A stretch of DNA of 64,000 nucleotides from positions 24,137,501-24,201,500 of the forward strand of contig NC_088339.1 of the NCBI RefSeq assembly GCF_036884655.1, given 5' to 3'. The stretch is from Musa acuminata AAA Group. Taxonomy: Eukaryota > Streptophyta > Magnoliopsida > Zingiberales > Musaceae. The notes beneath the pieces were generated by a model. It saw nothing but the letters and a program-made list of their open reading frames with translations, searched no databases and was not told where the DNA came from. Below, in pieces: positions 19,869-30,404 of this stretch (position 1 is its first letter; every line of letters begins with the position of its first letter). Position numbers and translations under genes: made by a program.

Positions 19869-20198
19869 TCAATGTGAAGCCATGCCGACCAACTGTCGGC
19901 ATATCTCCTGTCTTTCTTTTGGTAAGGTCTTCGTCAACATGTCTGCTCCGTTGTCATCTGTATGAATTTTCTGAAGCTGCAACTGCTTTTCTTCCTGCTC
20001 ACTCTCAACTGCTTCCTGGTAACTCTCTGGTTCACCTGCATTAGTAAGCATCACATACTCATCTGTAGAGTATCTTCTGGAAGGTTGACGTTGTCTAGAA
20101 GATCTTCTCAACTGAGGTTCTGCGGGAACTTGCTCTCCTACTTCTTCTTGCTCAACATGTCCTACAGGTAAATCAACATCATGCTCTACACTATTTTC
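19869..20198 (-). pseudogene. Copia-M tail: linker joined to RNase H C-terminus, reverse transcriptase deleted
   Basis: It is in the same frame as the 756-codon ORF, immediately after its TAG. The sequence has the usual RRSSRQRQPSRRY linker and the start of the polymerase region (EPESYQEAVES), then jumps to the far C-terminus of RNase H (TDDNGADMLTKTLP). About two thirds of a normal pol is absent between them. It ends GMASH. Confidence 0.85.
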
Positions 20199-22469
20199 CT
20201 ACACATCTCCCCCATCACCCTGATATACTGGAGGAATAACTGGGTCACAATCTGCTAATCCTTCTACAGAAGTCTTGGCTGGTGCCTTCTTTTTCAAATC
20301 CTCAAAGGTTTGATCCTCAAAGAAGACCACATCTCTGCTCCTGAACACCTTCTGCTTTTCTGGATCCCAAAGCCTGTAACCAAATTGATCATGTGAGTAA
20401 CCAAGAAAAATACATTCTTTAGACTTACCATCCAACTTGGACCTCTCATTATCTGGAACATGTGCAAATGCACGACAACCAAATACTCTCAAATGCCTGT
20501 AGGAAACATCTTTCTCTGACCATACTTGCTCTGCAACATCACCATCTAGGGCTGTACATGGTGATAAGTTGATCACATCAACTGCAGTCCTCAAAGCCTC
20601 ATCCCAAAACCTTTTGGGTAGCTTGGCCTGTGAAAGCATACATCTGATCTTTTCCATGATGGTGCGGTTCATCCTCTCTGCAATTGCATTATGCTGAGGT
20701 GTACCAGGAACTGTCATCTCATGTTGGATCCCATGTGACCTGCAATAGTCATTAAACAATCCCGTATATTCACCACCATTATCTGATCTTATGCATTTCA
20801 ATTTCCTTTCTGTCTCCCTTTCAACCCTGGCATGAAACTCTTTGAAGACATTAATAACCTGATCTTTGGTCTTCAAAGCATAAGCCCAAACTTTCCTGGA
20901 AAAATCATCTATAAAAGTGACAAAATAAAGTGCACCACTTATACCAAGAACATCAACAGATCCACCAGGAGTTTTTGTCCTCAAAGGACCACATACATAT
21001 GTATAAACACGGTCTAAGGCATGCATTTTTCTAGACAAAGCAGCACTAGCAAATGAAACTCTATGTTGTTTACTAGCCAAACAATCAATACAAGGGTTCA
21101 GATGTATACCTCTGAGATCTGGTAATACCTCTCTCTTGGAAAGAGCTTGCAGCCCCTTCTCGCTCATGTGTCCCAATCGCCTATGCCACAACTCCATACT
21201 GAAGTCTTTCTCTGTAGCATTTAACTGCTCACCATAAGCTTTAGCCTGCAACCTGTACAAAGTATGACATTTCTTTCCACTAGCTATAACAAGAGAACCC
21301 TTAATGAGCTTCCATTGCCCTCTGTGAAATCTGCTTTCATAGTCTTCATCATCTAGTCTTCCAACTGAAATTAAATTCAACCTCAAGTCAATCACATGCC
21401 TCACATCCTTAAGTACCAACTTGCAGTCAAGGTTGGTCTTTAAATGGATATCACCCATGCCAATGATGTCTGCTGTGCCATAGTTGCCCATCTTGACAAC
21501 ACCAAAGTTTCCAGACCTGTATGTAGCAAAAAACTCTCTCCGAGGTGTAGCATGATAAGAAGCACCTGTGTCAATCACCCACTCAAGATCCTGACACACA
21601 CAAGAAAAAATATCATCGGAAGGAGACAAAATCAAATAATCACCACCCTGCACTGTAGCTGTAGTATTATCCTTTGACTCTGTAGACTCCACTTCTTTTT
21701 CCTTTTTCTTGTTCTTCTTAGGTTGCTTACATTGGTTCTTGTAATGTCCTTTCTCACCACAGTTATAGCAAACAATATCTTTTCTTGATCTTGACTTGCT
21801 CCTACCCATACGTGAACTGCTTCTGGACTTTGACCTTCCTCTGTTCTCTGAGATAAGTGCGTGTGAATCATTCTGAGATGTTGTCGAACTCTTTCTTCTC
21901 AACTCCTCATTCAACAAACTGCTTGTTACTTGACTTATAGTGACAATACCATCTGGCGCAGAATTACTAAGGGAAACCACCAGTGTCTCCCAACTTTCTG
22001 GTAATGAACTGAGAAGTAACAATGCCTGCAACTCATCATCAAGAGATATTTTCATAGAGGATAACTCGTTAGTAATACTCTGCATTTCATTCAAATGCTC
22101 AGTAACAGAAGCACCCTCTCTATATTTTAGGTTCACAAGTTTTCTGATCAAAAAAGCTTTGTTGCCAGCTGTTTTTCTTTCATAGAGACTTTCCAATTTT
22201 TTCCAAAGAGAATATGCAGAAATTTCAGTAGAAACATGGTGAAAGACACTATCATCAAGCCATTGTCTAATAAATCCAATTGTTTTTCGATCTAACCTCT
22301 TCCACTCATCATCTGTCATAGTTGTAGGTTTTGCACTATCCCCTTGCAAAGGTCCATACAAATCTTTGCAATACAAGAGATCTTCCATTCTTGGTTTCCA
22401 TATCATCCAATTATTTCCATTCAAACTAATCATGCGAGAAATATTACTGGCCTCCATGTTCAAATACAA
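20199..22469 (-). CDS. Copia-M gag-protease-integrase polyprotein, 756 aa, internal stop after integrase (unit 1)
   Basis: Domains in order are: gag (UBN2-type, about 15-195); an Arg/Ser-rich stretch (208-229); a complete CCHC knuckle (C234, C237, H242, C247); aspartic protease DTGA (D300); GAG-pre-integrase zinc finger (H429, H434, C460, C463); integrase core; and the integrase C-terminal region with FGYRLWDP (about 696-703). In the integrase the expected first Asp before VCGP is Tyr491, while D563 and E598 (35 apart) are kept. A few extra residues (about 504-511) follow. The frame ends at a TAG where family members continue toward reverse transcriptase. Met5 may be the real start. Gag and protease look intact; integrase is probably inactive. 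Confidence 0.88.
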   Translation of the reverse strand: MYLNMEASNISRMISLNGNNWMIWKPRMEDLLYCKDLYGPLQGDSAKPTTMTDDEWKRLDRKTIGFIRQWLDDSVFHHVSTEISAYSLWKKLESLYERKTAGNKAFLIRKLVNLKYREGASVTEHLNEMQSITNELSSMKISLDDELQALLLLSSLPESWETLVVSLSNSAPDGIVTISQVTSSLLNEELRRKSSTTSQNDSHALISENRGRSKSRSSSRMGRSKSRSRKDIVCYNCGEKGHYKNQCKQPKKNKKKEKEVESTESKDNTTATVQGGDYLILSPSDDIFSCVCQDLEWVIDTGASYHATPRREFFATYRSGNFGVVKMGNYGTADIIGMGDIHLKTNLDCKLVLKDVRHVIDLRLNLISVGRLDDEDYESRFHRGQWKLIKGSLVIASGKKCHTLYRLQAKAYGEQLNATEKDFSMELWHRRLGHMSEKGLQALSKREVLPDLRGIHLNPCIDCLASKQHRVSFASAALSRKMHALDRVYTYVCGPLRTKTPGGSVDVLGISGALYFVTFIDDFSRKVWAYALKTKDQVINVFKEFHARVERETERKLKCIRSDNGGEYTGLFNDYCRSHGIQHEMTVPGTPQHNAIAERMNRTIMEKIRCMLSQAKLPKRFWDEALRTAVDVINLSPCTALDGDVAEQVWSEKDVSYRHLRVFGCRAFAHVPDNERSKLDGKSKECIFLGYSHDQFGYRLWDPEKQKVFRSRDVVFFEDQTFEDLKKKAPAKTSVEGLADCDPVIPPVYQGDGGDV

Positions 22470-22490
22470 AAATTAAATCACCAAAACCCC

Positions 22491-22502
22491 GCTCTGATAC
22501 CA
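22491..22502 (-). other. Primer binding site of Copia-M (unit 1)
   Basis: On minus, TGGTATCAGAGC starts two bases after the 5' LTR. It is complementary to initiator Met-tRNA. Confidence 0.92.
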
Positions 22503-22504
22503 GT

Positions 22505-23109
22505 TGATGGGGATATAAACAGGAATAACCTTTGTATAGGAACAAATACTAGAAGACCAAAATACGCAGCGGAATAAAATGGAAACACAATCAAACAGAA
22601 CACCAAGATATACGTGGAAAACTCCTTCAATGTGAAGGGTAAAAACCACGGGGCAAACTAGAGATAATCTACTATGAGAATAATGAATGTACAAATCTCA
22701 ATCTCTTACCCAAAACCCTAGCAACAACCACAAGAGAATAACTGGGATATAAGGATCACGTCACTGCCCACAATATCTAAAACCTCCCCAAGTAATCACA
22801 GTAAGAGTCTACTGTAGATTTGATCTAACCTGAGATGAGAACACTACTAGATGATTGTGAACAGTTTCTCTGCGTTGTCCTTGTCTTCTTCCCTTTCTTT
22901 CTCTTCCTTTTCTGCCTTGTTCTCCTTCTTCTCTTTGGAATCTCGTGGCTCCAAAGATCTGCCTCGTTGCTGCCTTTTTATAGCTTTAATCTGCCTCTAA
23001 AACGTAGCCACCACACCCCTCTAATCTTAATTAGGATTAGGTTAAGAGGGGGTGTGGGCTGTGGGCTGATAAAGCCCACATGGGCTGAATATGGGCCATC
23101 AGCCCAACA
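22505..23109 (-). repeat. 5' LTR of Copia-M (605 bp, unit 1)
   Basis: It begins TGTTGGGCTGATGG on the minus strand beside AGAAA. Unit 1 differs from units 2-5 at GGCTCCAAAG (the others have GGCTACAAAG) and at CACTACTAG. Confidence 0.92.
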
Positions 23110-23881
23110 AGAAATAAGATCAATATATACACATATATAATGTAATATAATACAAGATGGAACTCTTTCATCTTCTGATTTAAAAGCCTAAGCTAATGAG
23201 ATATAGTCGATTGATATACGTTTTTAATATAAAAATTATTAAAATAAAAATAAAATATCCACATAGGTCACCAACTCATACGCCACTTCAAGAATTTATT
23301 GAAATATATCCACAAAGACTAGTTCAAGACTATAAGGAAAAAGATCAATATGTAGTGATAGGAAATATATCCACAAGGTGAAAATAGTTCATGTTCATTT
23401 CTTTTTTTTGTGTGTGAAAGATATACAATTCTTAAAAGAGAACACCTAGGCTTATTATCGAGTCGGATCTGACCAGGTACGGAATCCCAACTTGAGAGCG
23501 GCCAAAATGATCTTCACCAGTTAACCCGTCGTCGACTAACACAACAGCTTGAAATCTTCCGCCATTTCGTGCAATGCAAATGTGAGAACGTTAAATCACG
23601 TTTTGTCGTCGTCAAAATGTTAGCGAAGACGGGGAGCGAAGCTGTTCAAGTAAACAGCCGCGGTTTGAACGAGTCTAAAAGTCTCCGGAGAGAAGGGGAT
23701 ACTTTGAATCGACTTCAAACCCATGCATACCACACAGGACGACGATCGACGGTGATGGGGTGTATATATATATATATATATATGTAAGCTCTCAGCCCTT
23801 TCCCGCACACCAACCTTTGCTTCATTCATTCATCCTCGAACTGATAACCCATCTTTCTTGGATCCTCTGCTTTGATCGACC

Positions 23882-23995
23882 ATGGCCACCGCGTCCACGC
23901 ACCTGTTGCTGTTCCTCCTGCTGGTTTCGAGCAGCTTGCAGCCTCTCACGGCGGCGAGAGCAATGGAGGGAGACGAGTGGTGGCGGGAGTATTGA
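23882..23995 (+). pseudogene. Gene B truncated peptide, unit 2
   Basis: Identical 37-codon frame, again ended by the LTR TGA. The preceding TA run is longer than in unit 1. Confidence 0.85.
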
Positions 23996-24391
23996 GATCT
24001 GATTCATAGTTATCTATCTAGATTGTTATCATGATCTAGTGGTTACATGATGATTTCAATAACCACTTCAATCATGATCTAGTAGTTATAAGGTGGTTTC
24101 AATAACTACCTCATGATCTAGTAGTTATAGGGTGGTTGTCACTAGGTCCTATAAATAGGACCGTAGTTCATGTAGCAAGGTATATAGAGATAGCAGACAG
24201 ATAGATAGAGAGTCTGTGTGCACTTGGTATCTTGTAAGTGTTCTTATCAATCCTCCTGCTTTTAATACTACAACAGTTTTCTTGAATCAAAAGGATTCTT
24301 TTTACTCGTATCGTAGTATTATGTTTTTCCTTGCTCCTCCATCCCCAACATTTGTGGTATCAGAGCCTAGTTTCAATCTGAACTGGGCATT

Positions 24392-25279
24392 ATGGCTTTT
24401 AATGGTAATTCGATGTCTCAACCCCTTATCCCCATCTTCTCGGGCAAAAGTTATGAATTTTGGAGTATCAAGATGAAGACTCTATTCAAGTCTCAAAATC
24501 TTTGGAACTTAATAGAGAATGGATATGCAGATCTAGATGACGAAATCAGGCCGAGGGAGAATAGAAAGAATGACTAAAATGCATTGTTCTTCATTCAACA
24601 AGCTGTACATGAGACGATCTTCTCAAGAATTACAGCAGCGACAACCTCAAAGCAAGCTTGGTTGATACTTCAAAATGAATTTCAAGGCTCATCAAGGGTG
24701 ATTACGGTAAAACTTCAAACCCTCCGTCGTGAGTTTAAAATTTTGTTCATGAAAAGCTATGAATCAGTGCAAGATTTTCTTTCTCGAGTGACTGAAATTG
24801 TTAGTCAAATGAAATCTTATGGTGAAGATCTTCCTGATCATATAATTGTTGCAAAAGTTTTGAGAAGTTTAACTCCGAAATTTGATCATGTTGTTGCCGC
24901 AATTGAGGAATCAAAAGATTTATCTACTTATTCATTTGATGAACTAATGGGTTCTTTGCAAGCACATGAAGTAAGGTTGAATAGGTCACTTGAAAAAAGT
25001 GAAGGAAAAACATTTCAGGTTAAGGGAGAGTCTTCTACTTCAAAAGAAGACAAAAAATCAATAGGAAGAGGATGTGGCAGAGGAGGATTTCGTGGTAGAG
25101 GAAATGAAAGAGGAAGAGGACACTTTGATGAACAAGGGCAATCAAATTATGATCAAAAAAATTACAAAAGTGGAATTCAATGTCACTATTGTAAAAAGTT
25201 TGGTCAGCAGATTGCTGGAAAAGATAAAAGCAAGCAAGCTATGTGGAGAAAAATGAAGAAAATAATAAGTTGTTTATGA
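24392..25279 (+). pseudogene. Copia-P gag with TAA at codon 62, unit 2
   Basis: The stop at 24575-24577 replaces Ser62 of unit 1. The frame then stays open to 25279. The knuckle frameshift is the same. Confidence 0.85.
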
Positions 25280-26364
25280 CTCATTCACAAATTCATAACA
25301 TCTCAAATGATATTTGGTTTTTGGATAGTGGATGTTTTAATCATATGTCAGGCATAAAATCAATATTTAGATATATTGATGAGACTCACAAGTTGAATGT
25401 TAGACTTGGAGATAATAAGCAAATCCAAGTGGAAGGGAAAGGAACAATTGAGGTGAAGATAAATCAAGGGAAGGTAAAATACCTTGATAATGTTTTCTTT
25501 ATTCCTACTTTATCACATAACTTGTTGAGTGTTGGACAATTAGTAGATGATGGATATTCAGTAATATTTGATAATGGTTCATGTACTATTAGAGATAAGA
25601 AATCTGGTTTGATTATAGTAAATGTTTGCATGACACAAAACAAGATGTTTCCACTTGATGTGTTAAATATTGAAAGGCATGTGCTTATCACAACTCAAAA
25701 GAATGAGTCTAGTTTATGGCATTTAAGATATGGACACCTTAACATTAAAGGTTTAAGGTTGTTAAGTAAAAAAGGAATAGTTTTTGGATTGCCTAAGATT
25801 AATACACTTGATGTATGTAAAGGATGTATTTATGGCAAACAAAGTAGAAAACCATTTCCTATTGGAAAAGCATGGAGAGCATCTAATTGTCTTGAATTAA
25901 TTCATGCTGACTTATGTGGACCTATGAATATAAAATCATTTGGTGGAAGTCAATATTTTTTATTGTTTACGGATGATAATAGTCGCATGAGTTGGGTATA
26001 ATTTTTGAAATTGAAATCTGAAACATTTGATAATTTTTGAAAGTTTAAGGCACTTGTAGAAAGATAAAGTGGTAGATATATAAAGACACTTTAGACAGAT
26101 AGAGGTGGTGAATTTTTATCTAATGAGTTTAGTTCTTTTTGTGAAGAAAATGGTATTCACAGAGAATTGACAGCACCATATACACCGGAGCAAAATGGTG
26201 TAGCTGAGCGTAAGAATCGGACTGTCGTTGAAATGGCAAGAAGTTTGCATAAAGGAAAACATCTTCGAAATCAGTTTTGGGCAGAAGCAGTTGCAACAGC
26301 AGTTTATTTGTTGAATATTTCACCAACAAAGACTGTTATGAATCGAACTCCTTTTGAGGCTTGG
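25243..26364 (+). pseudogene. Copia-P protease/integrase remnant, unit 2
   Basis: The same four in-frame stops are present after SWV. The HHCC finger has its first Cys here, unlike unit 1. Confidence 0.85.
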
Positions 26365-26508
26365 GCCTTGTTGCAGAGACCCCAGCAACAGGCCGCCCTG
26401 CTCCCGCCACCACTCGTCTCCCTCCATTGCCCTCGCCGCCGTGAGAGGCTGCAAGCTGCTCGAAACCAGCAGGAGGAACAGCAAGAGCTGCGTGGACGCG
26501 GTGGCCAT
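26320..26508 (-). CDS. Chimeric secreted-peptide ORF, unit 2
   Basis: 62 codons, identical product to the unit 1 copy; one base near the junction (CAGAGACC) is closer to gene A than in unit 1. Confidence 0.45.
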   Translation of the reverse strand: MATASTQLLLFLLLVSSSLQPLTAARAMEGDEWWREQGGLLLGSLQQGPSLKRSSIHNSLCW

Positions 26509-27202
26509 GATCGTTCAAATGAACTAGTCGAGCGATCGAGCAGATGATCCGAGAACAATGGCTTGTCAATATGAAGACGACCGTGGCTAAGGTTGGTGTG
26601 AGGGAAAAGGTTGAGACGGTGCTCCATATATAGCTGCTCACCGTCAGCAACCTCGACGCTTGTGTGCTCGATTAGCATTGTCTCGAGGTCGATTCAGCGT
26701 GCTCCCCGGGCTTCGAAGACTTTAGACTGCTTCAAAACACGGCTGTTTACCAGTAAATCTTCGTTCATAAGGCTTTGACGGCAGAATGGTTTAACGTTAT
26801 CACATTTGCGTTGCCGTCATGCATGGACTGAGGAACAGCAACAGCTGCGTGGACGCGGTGGCCATGGTCGATCAAAGCAGAGGATCCAAGAAAGATGGGT
26901 TATCAGTTCGAGGATGAATGAATGAAGCAAAGGTTGGTGTGCGGGAAAGGGCTGAGAGCTTACATATATATATACATCTCATCACCGTCGATCGCCGTCC
27001 AGTGTGTTCTGCATGTGTTTGAAGTCGATTCAAAGTATCCCCTTCTCTCCGGAGACTCTTATTCTCGTTCAAACCGTGACTGTTTACTTGATCATATTCG
27101 TTCATCGTCTTCACAACATTTTGACGGACGACAAAACGTGGTTTAACGTTCCCACATTTGCATTGCCGTCTTGGACGGATGCGTCGCACGAAATGACGGA
27201 AG
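26365..27202 (-). pseudogene. A-prime (26365..26831) and B-prime (26832..27202), unit 2
   Basis: Inverted peptide-gene promoters with partial coding regions, with the same CTC junction between them. Confidence 0.85.
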
Positions 27203-27420
27203 GAATCCATCCACATTTGATACTGTGAATAAATTGGATGGACAATTTCAATCCATTCCTTGTGCGTTACATTGAAAGGAGTATGTGGATCGATGGCTCC
27301 ACTTGACCGGGGGAGGAGGTGAGGATGGAGGAATATTTAGTTGTCCTCAGTGAGTACGATGGGTTCCACACATCAAGAATATGACGTACGTTTGTCGTGT
27401 GGGGTGCATTAAATTAATGT

Positions 27421-28238
27421 TCCACAAGACTTCTCTGATTTTTAAATTATAAATTAGCAAATAGCTAAACAGTTTAAGAATAAACACATAGAGAGATGTA
27501 TAGAATGTATACTTGGAGAAATCATCCTTTTATAGCTTTTAAATTGGGGTATTTTTCTGGTATACATAGGAATACTCCTTTCAAATGTTGTGCCAACGGA
27601 GCATACTAATATTATACTGAATTACCACTTGCCAACTAAATGGGTATGATTTATGTCATCTCATCTTACCGAGAAGATTACCAAACGGTTTTTATAATAA
27701 TTAATTATATTCTATGCGTTTAAGTATTGATGGATTGCTTTAGATTTTGATTGTCAAATTATCTTATGTCAAATTTTAATTGACTATCAAATCTAATCGT
27801 ACTAATAAACTTGCCCAAAGATATTGGAAGATATTGGTAGCATAATCATATCTATAAATTCAATATCAAAAAGTGGAATACTAATTCAGAACATCTATGG
27901 TGTTAAGTTAAAGGACCAAATACACCACTGGAATGACAGAATCATTATTTGATAATGAGGTATCCTTAACCATTCGGCATTTCATGAACGAATTAATCAA
28001 TGAACTCATTCTCCAATGAGCATCTATACAATATCCCTAATGTCCCCACATGAGCAGCTATGAAACCAGCCACCTCTATCATATGGACGAGTATATAGTA
28101 CACTAGCTTATTCGGTTATCTCGATATCCATCTCGAGTAACATATGACTGGGATTCTTTAGGGTTTATGTTTAAAGGTGAATCGGTCTCAATATCGTTAT
28201 CTTATCTCGATTTGATTCTCATTATACAAATTCATGAA

Positions 28239-28317
<79 letters not shown>

Positions 28318-28951
28318 AACAATATAAAGTGAGATAATATGATAATAATAATAAGAAAAAAGGTGTGTATCATATCACATGTGTCATCACTCACGTTATT
28401 GGCTTATAGGGCACCTATGACTAGTAATGTCACACTTAATTTAAAGTCAATCACCTACGTGCCTGAAACTTTTTTCAAAGACAATATGAGACAATGGCTT
28501 TATCAATGGATCTGCGATGTTATCTTTGGATGAAACTTTTTTTACTACTATATCTCCTCGAGCCATGAATATCTCTAATAAGTTAGAAACTCCTCAGAAT
28601 ATTTCTGATGAGACCCGAATTCCCTCATTTGTGTAATTATCATATAGTTGTTACAATATAAAGGAATCGAATCCTTGCTACTCGACATAACTCTCAGATC
28701 TGTGATGAATTTCTTCATCCAGACTCTCTCCTTTATTGCCTCTAACATAGCAATATACTCTGCCTCTATGGTCAAGTCGACAATAGTATCTTGTTTGGAA
28801 CTCTTCCAGCATATTGCTACATATATCCTGAATTAGACTTGTTGTTATTGACATCGAATTAGAAACTCGAGTCCATGTAACGCTCAACCCTCAGGCTACT
28901 ACCTTTATATACTAGTAAAAGATTCTTTGTCATTCTCAAGTACTTGAGAAT
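27421..28951 (-). mobile_element. Copia-R remnant, unit 2
   Basis: RNase H fragment and LTR-like sequence as in unit 1, with the longest TA tract of the array. Confidence 0.65.
28245..28315. repeat. (TA)n microsatellite, unit 2
   Basis: About 71 bases. Confidence 0.95.
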
Positions 28952-29099
28952 ATACTAGTAAAAGATATTTTGTCTGATTATATGGTTTTATTTAATTAGA
29001 TAAAATATTTTATAAATTTGATTAAATTTTGATATAATTATCCAATAGAGATGATTTTCACTCATAATATAATTTCTTAGGAGATGATATTCACTCATA

Positions 29100-29338
29100 A
29101 CCATGCAAGACTTGGATGGATACTGATGGTGGCTATCTCTCAAGAACAAGCTCTATGGATACCTTAATTTGGATGCAACTGTAGCAACTCATCGATTGAA
29201 GTTTGTACCAACGTATTGATTTATATAACTTATTGAATATGTTAGCTTCTAATAGAACTCTCCTCGTGCCATTTGAGCATCTAAATTCACGATAAAACGA
29301 TGGCTCGATGGTATATACTAACTTAGCTAATAAAGACT
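29100..29338 (+). repeat. Copied gene-A 3' flank, unit 2
   Basis: Forward orientation; reads AATAGA where gene A has AATAAA. Confidence 0.8.
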
Positions 29339-29428
29339 TCTAAAAAATATTTTCATGTAAGATGAAACGAAGAATACTGTGACAGCCATCTCTCCCAGTG
29401 AAGCAACTTTAAGTTCTAGTGTTAGAAA

Positions 29429-30032
29429 TGATGGGGATATAAACAGGAATAACCTTTGTATAGGAACAAATACTAGAAGACCAAAATACGCAGCAGAATA
29501 AAATGGAAACACAATCAAATAGAACACCATGATATATGTGGAAAACTCCTTCAATGTGAAGGGTAAAAACCACGGGGCAAACTAGAGATAATCTACTATG
29601 AGAATAATGAATGTACAAATCTCAATCTCTTGCCCAAAACCCTAGCAACAACCACAAGAGAATAACTAGGATACAAGGATCACGTCACTGCCCACGATAT
29701 CTAAAACCTCCCCAAGTAATCACAGCAAGAGTCTACTGTAGATTTGATCTAACCTGAGATGAGAACACTGCTAGATGATTGTGAACAGTTTCTCTGCGTT
29801 GTCCTTGTCTTCTTCCCTTTCTTTCTCTTCCTTTTCTGCCTTGTTCTCCTTCTTCTCTTTGGAATCTCGTGGCTCCAAAGATCTGCCTCGTTGCTGCCTT
29901 TTTATAGCTTTAATCTACCTCTAAAATGCAGCCACCACACCCCCTAATCTTAATTAGGGTTAGGTTAAGAGGGGGTGTGGACTGTGGGCTGATAAAGCCC
30001 ACATGGGCTGAATATGGGCCATCAGCCCAACA
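29429..30032 (-). repeat. 3' LTR of Copia-M, unit 2
   Basis: Carries unit-specific bases near 29520 (AATAGAACACC) and 29537 (ATATGTGG). Confidence 0.92.
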
Positions 30033-30074
30033 ACCTCCCCCTTCAGCCCATAAGAGAGGTTGTCCCATGACTCC

Positions 30075-30404
30075 TCAATGTGAAGCCATGCCGACCAACT
30101 GTCGGCATATCTCCTGTCTTTCTTTTGGTAAGGTCTTCGTCAACATGTCTGCTCCGTTGTCATCTGTATGAATTTTCTGAAGCTGCAACTGCTTTTCTTC
30201 CTGCTCACTCTCAACTGCTTCCTGGTAACTCTCTGGTTCACCTGCATTAGTAAGCATCACATACTCATCTGTAGAGTATCTTCTGGAAGGTTGACGTTGT
30301 CTAGAAGATCTTCTCAACTGAGGTTCTGCGGGAACTTGCTCTCCTACTTCGTCTTGCTCAACATGTCCTACAGGTAAATCAACATCATGCTCTACACTAT
30401 TTTC
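30075..30404 (-). pseudogene. Copia-M RNase H tail, unit 2
   Basis: Same deletion joint and GMASH end as unit 1; one base differs near 30351 (TTCGTCTTG). Confidence 0.82.

Larger units (their letters stand above)
19223..23109 (-). mobile_element. Copia-M: LTR retrotransposon with both LTRs, lacking reverse transcriptase (unit 1)
   Basis: The element is 3887 bp and bounded by a perfect 5-bp target duplication AGAAA (19218-19222 and 23110-23114). Its ends are TGTTGGGCTGATGG and CCCCATCA. The primer site is at 22491-22502 and the purine tract at 19827-19838. Inside is one long gag-protease-integrase frame, an in-frame stop, then a short tail where the reverse transcriptase and most of RNase H are missing. 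The LTR pair differs at about 16 of 604 positions plus one indel. The element was mobilised intact to this site; with no reverse transcriptase it could move only with enzymes supplied in trans. Confidence 0.93.
13201..23376. repeat. Array unit 1 (about 10.18 kb)
   Basis: First of five head-to-tail units. The phase is set arbitrarily at GGTGAAAATAGTTCATG upstream of the B promoter. The left few hundred bases differ from other units by several percent; from about 13370 the match becomes near-perfect. It is the only unit without the gag stop codon, and it has the shortest TA tract (18064..18106). Confidence 0.93.
23990..26364 (+). mobile_element. Copia-P, unit 2
   Basis: LTR 23990..24350, primer site 24355..24366. 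Broken at 26364 against inverted gene-A sequence at the same base as in unit 1, showing that the break predates amplification. Confidence 0.9.
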
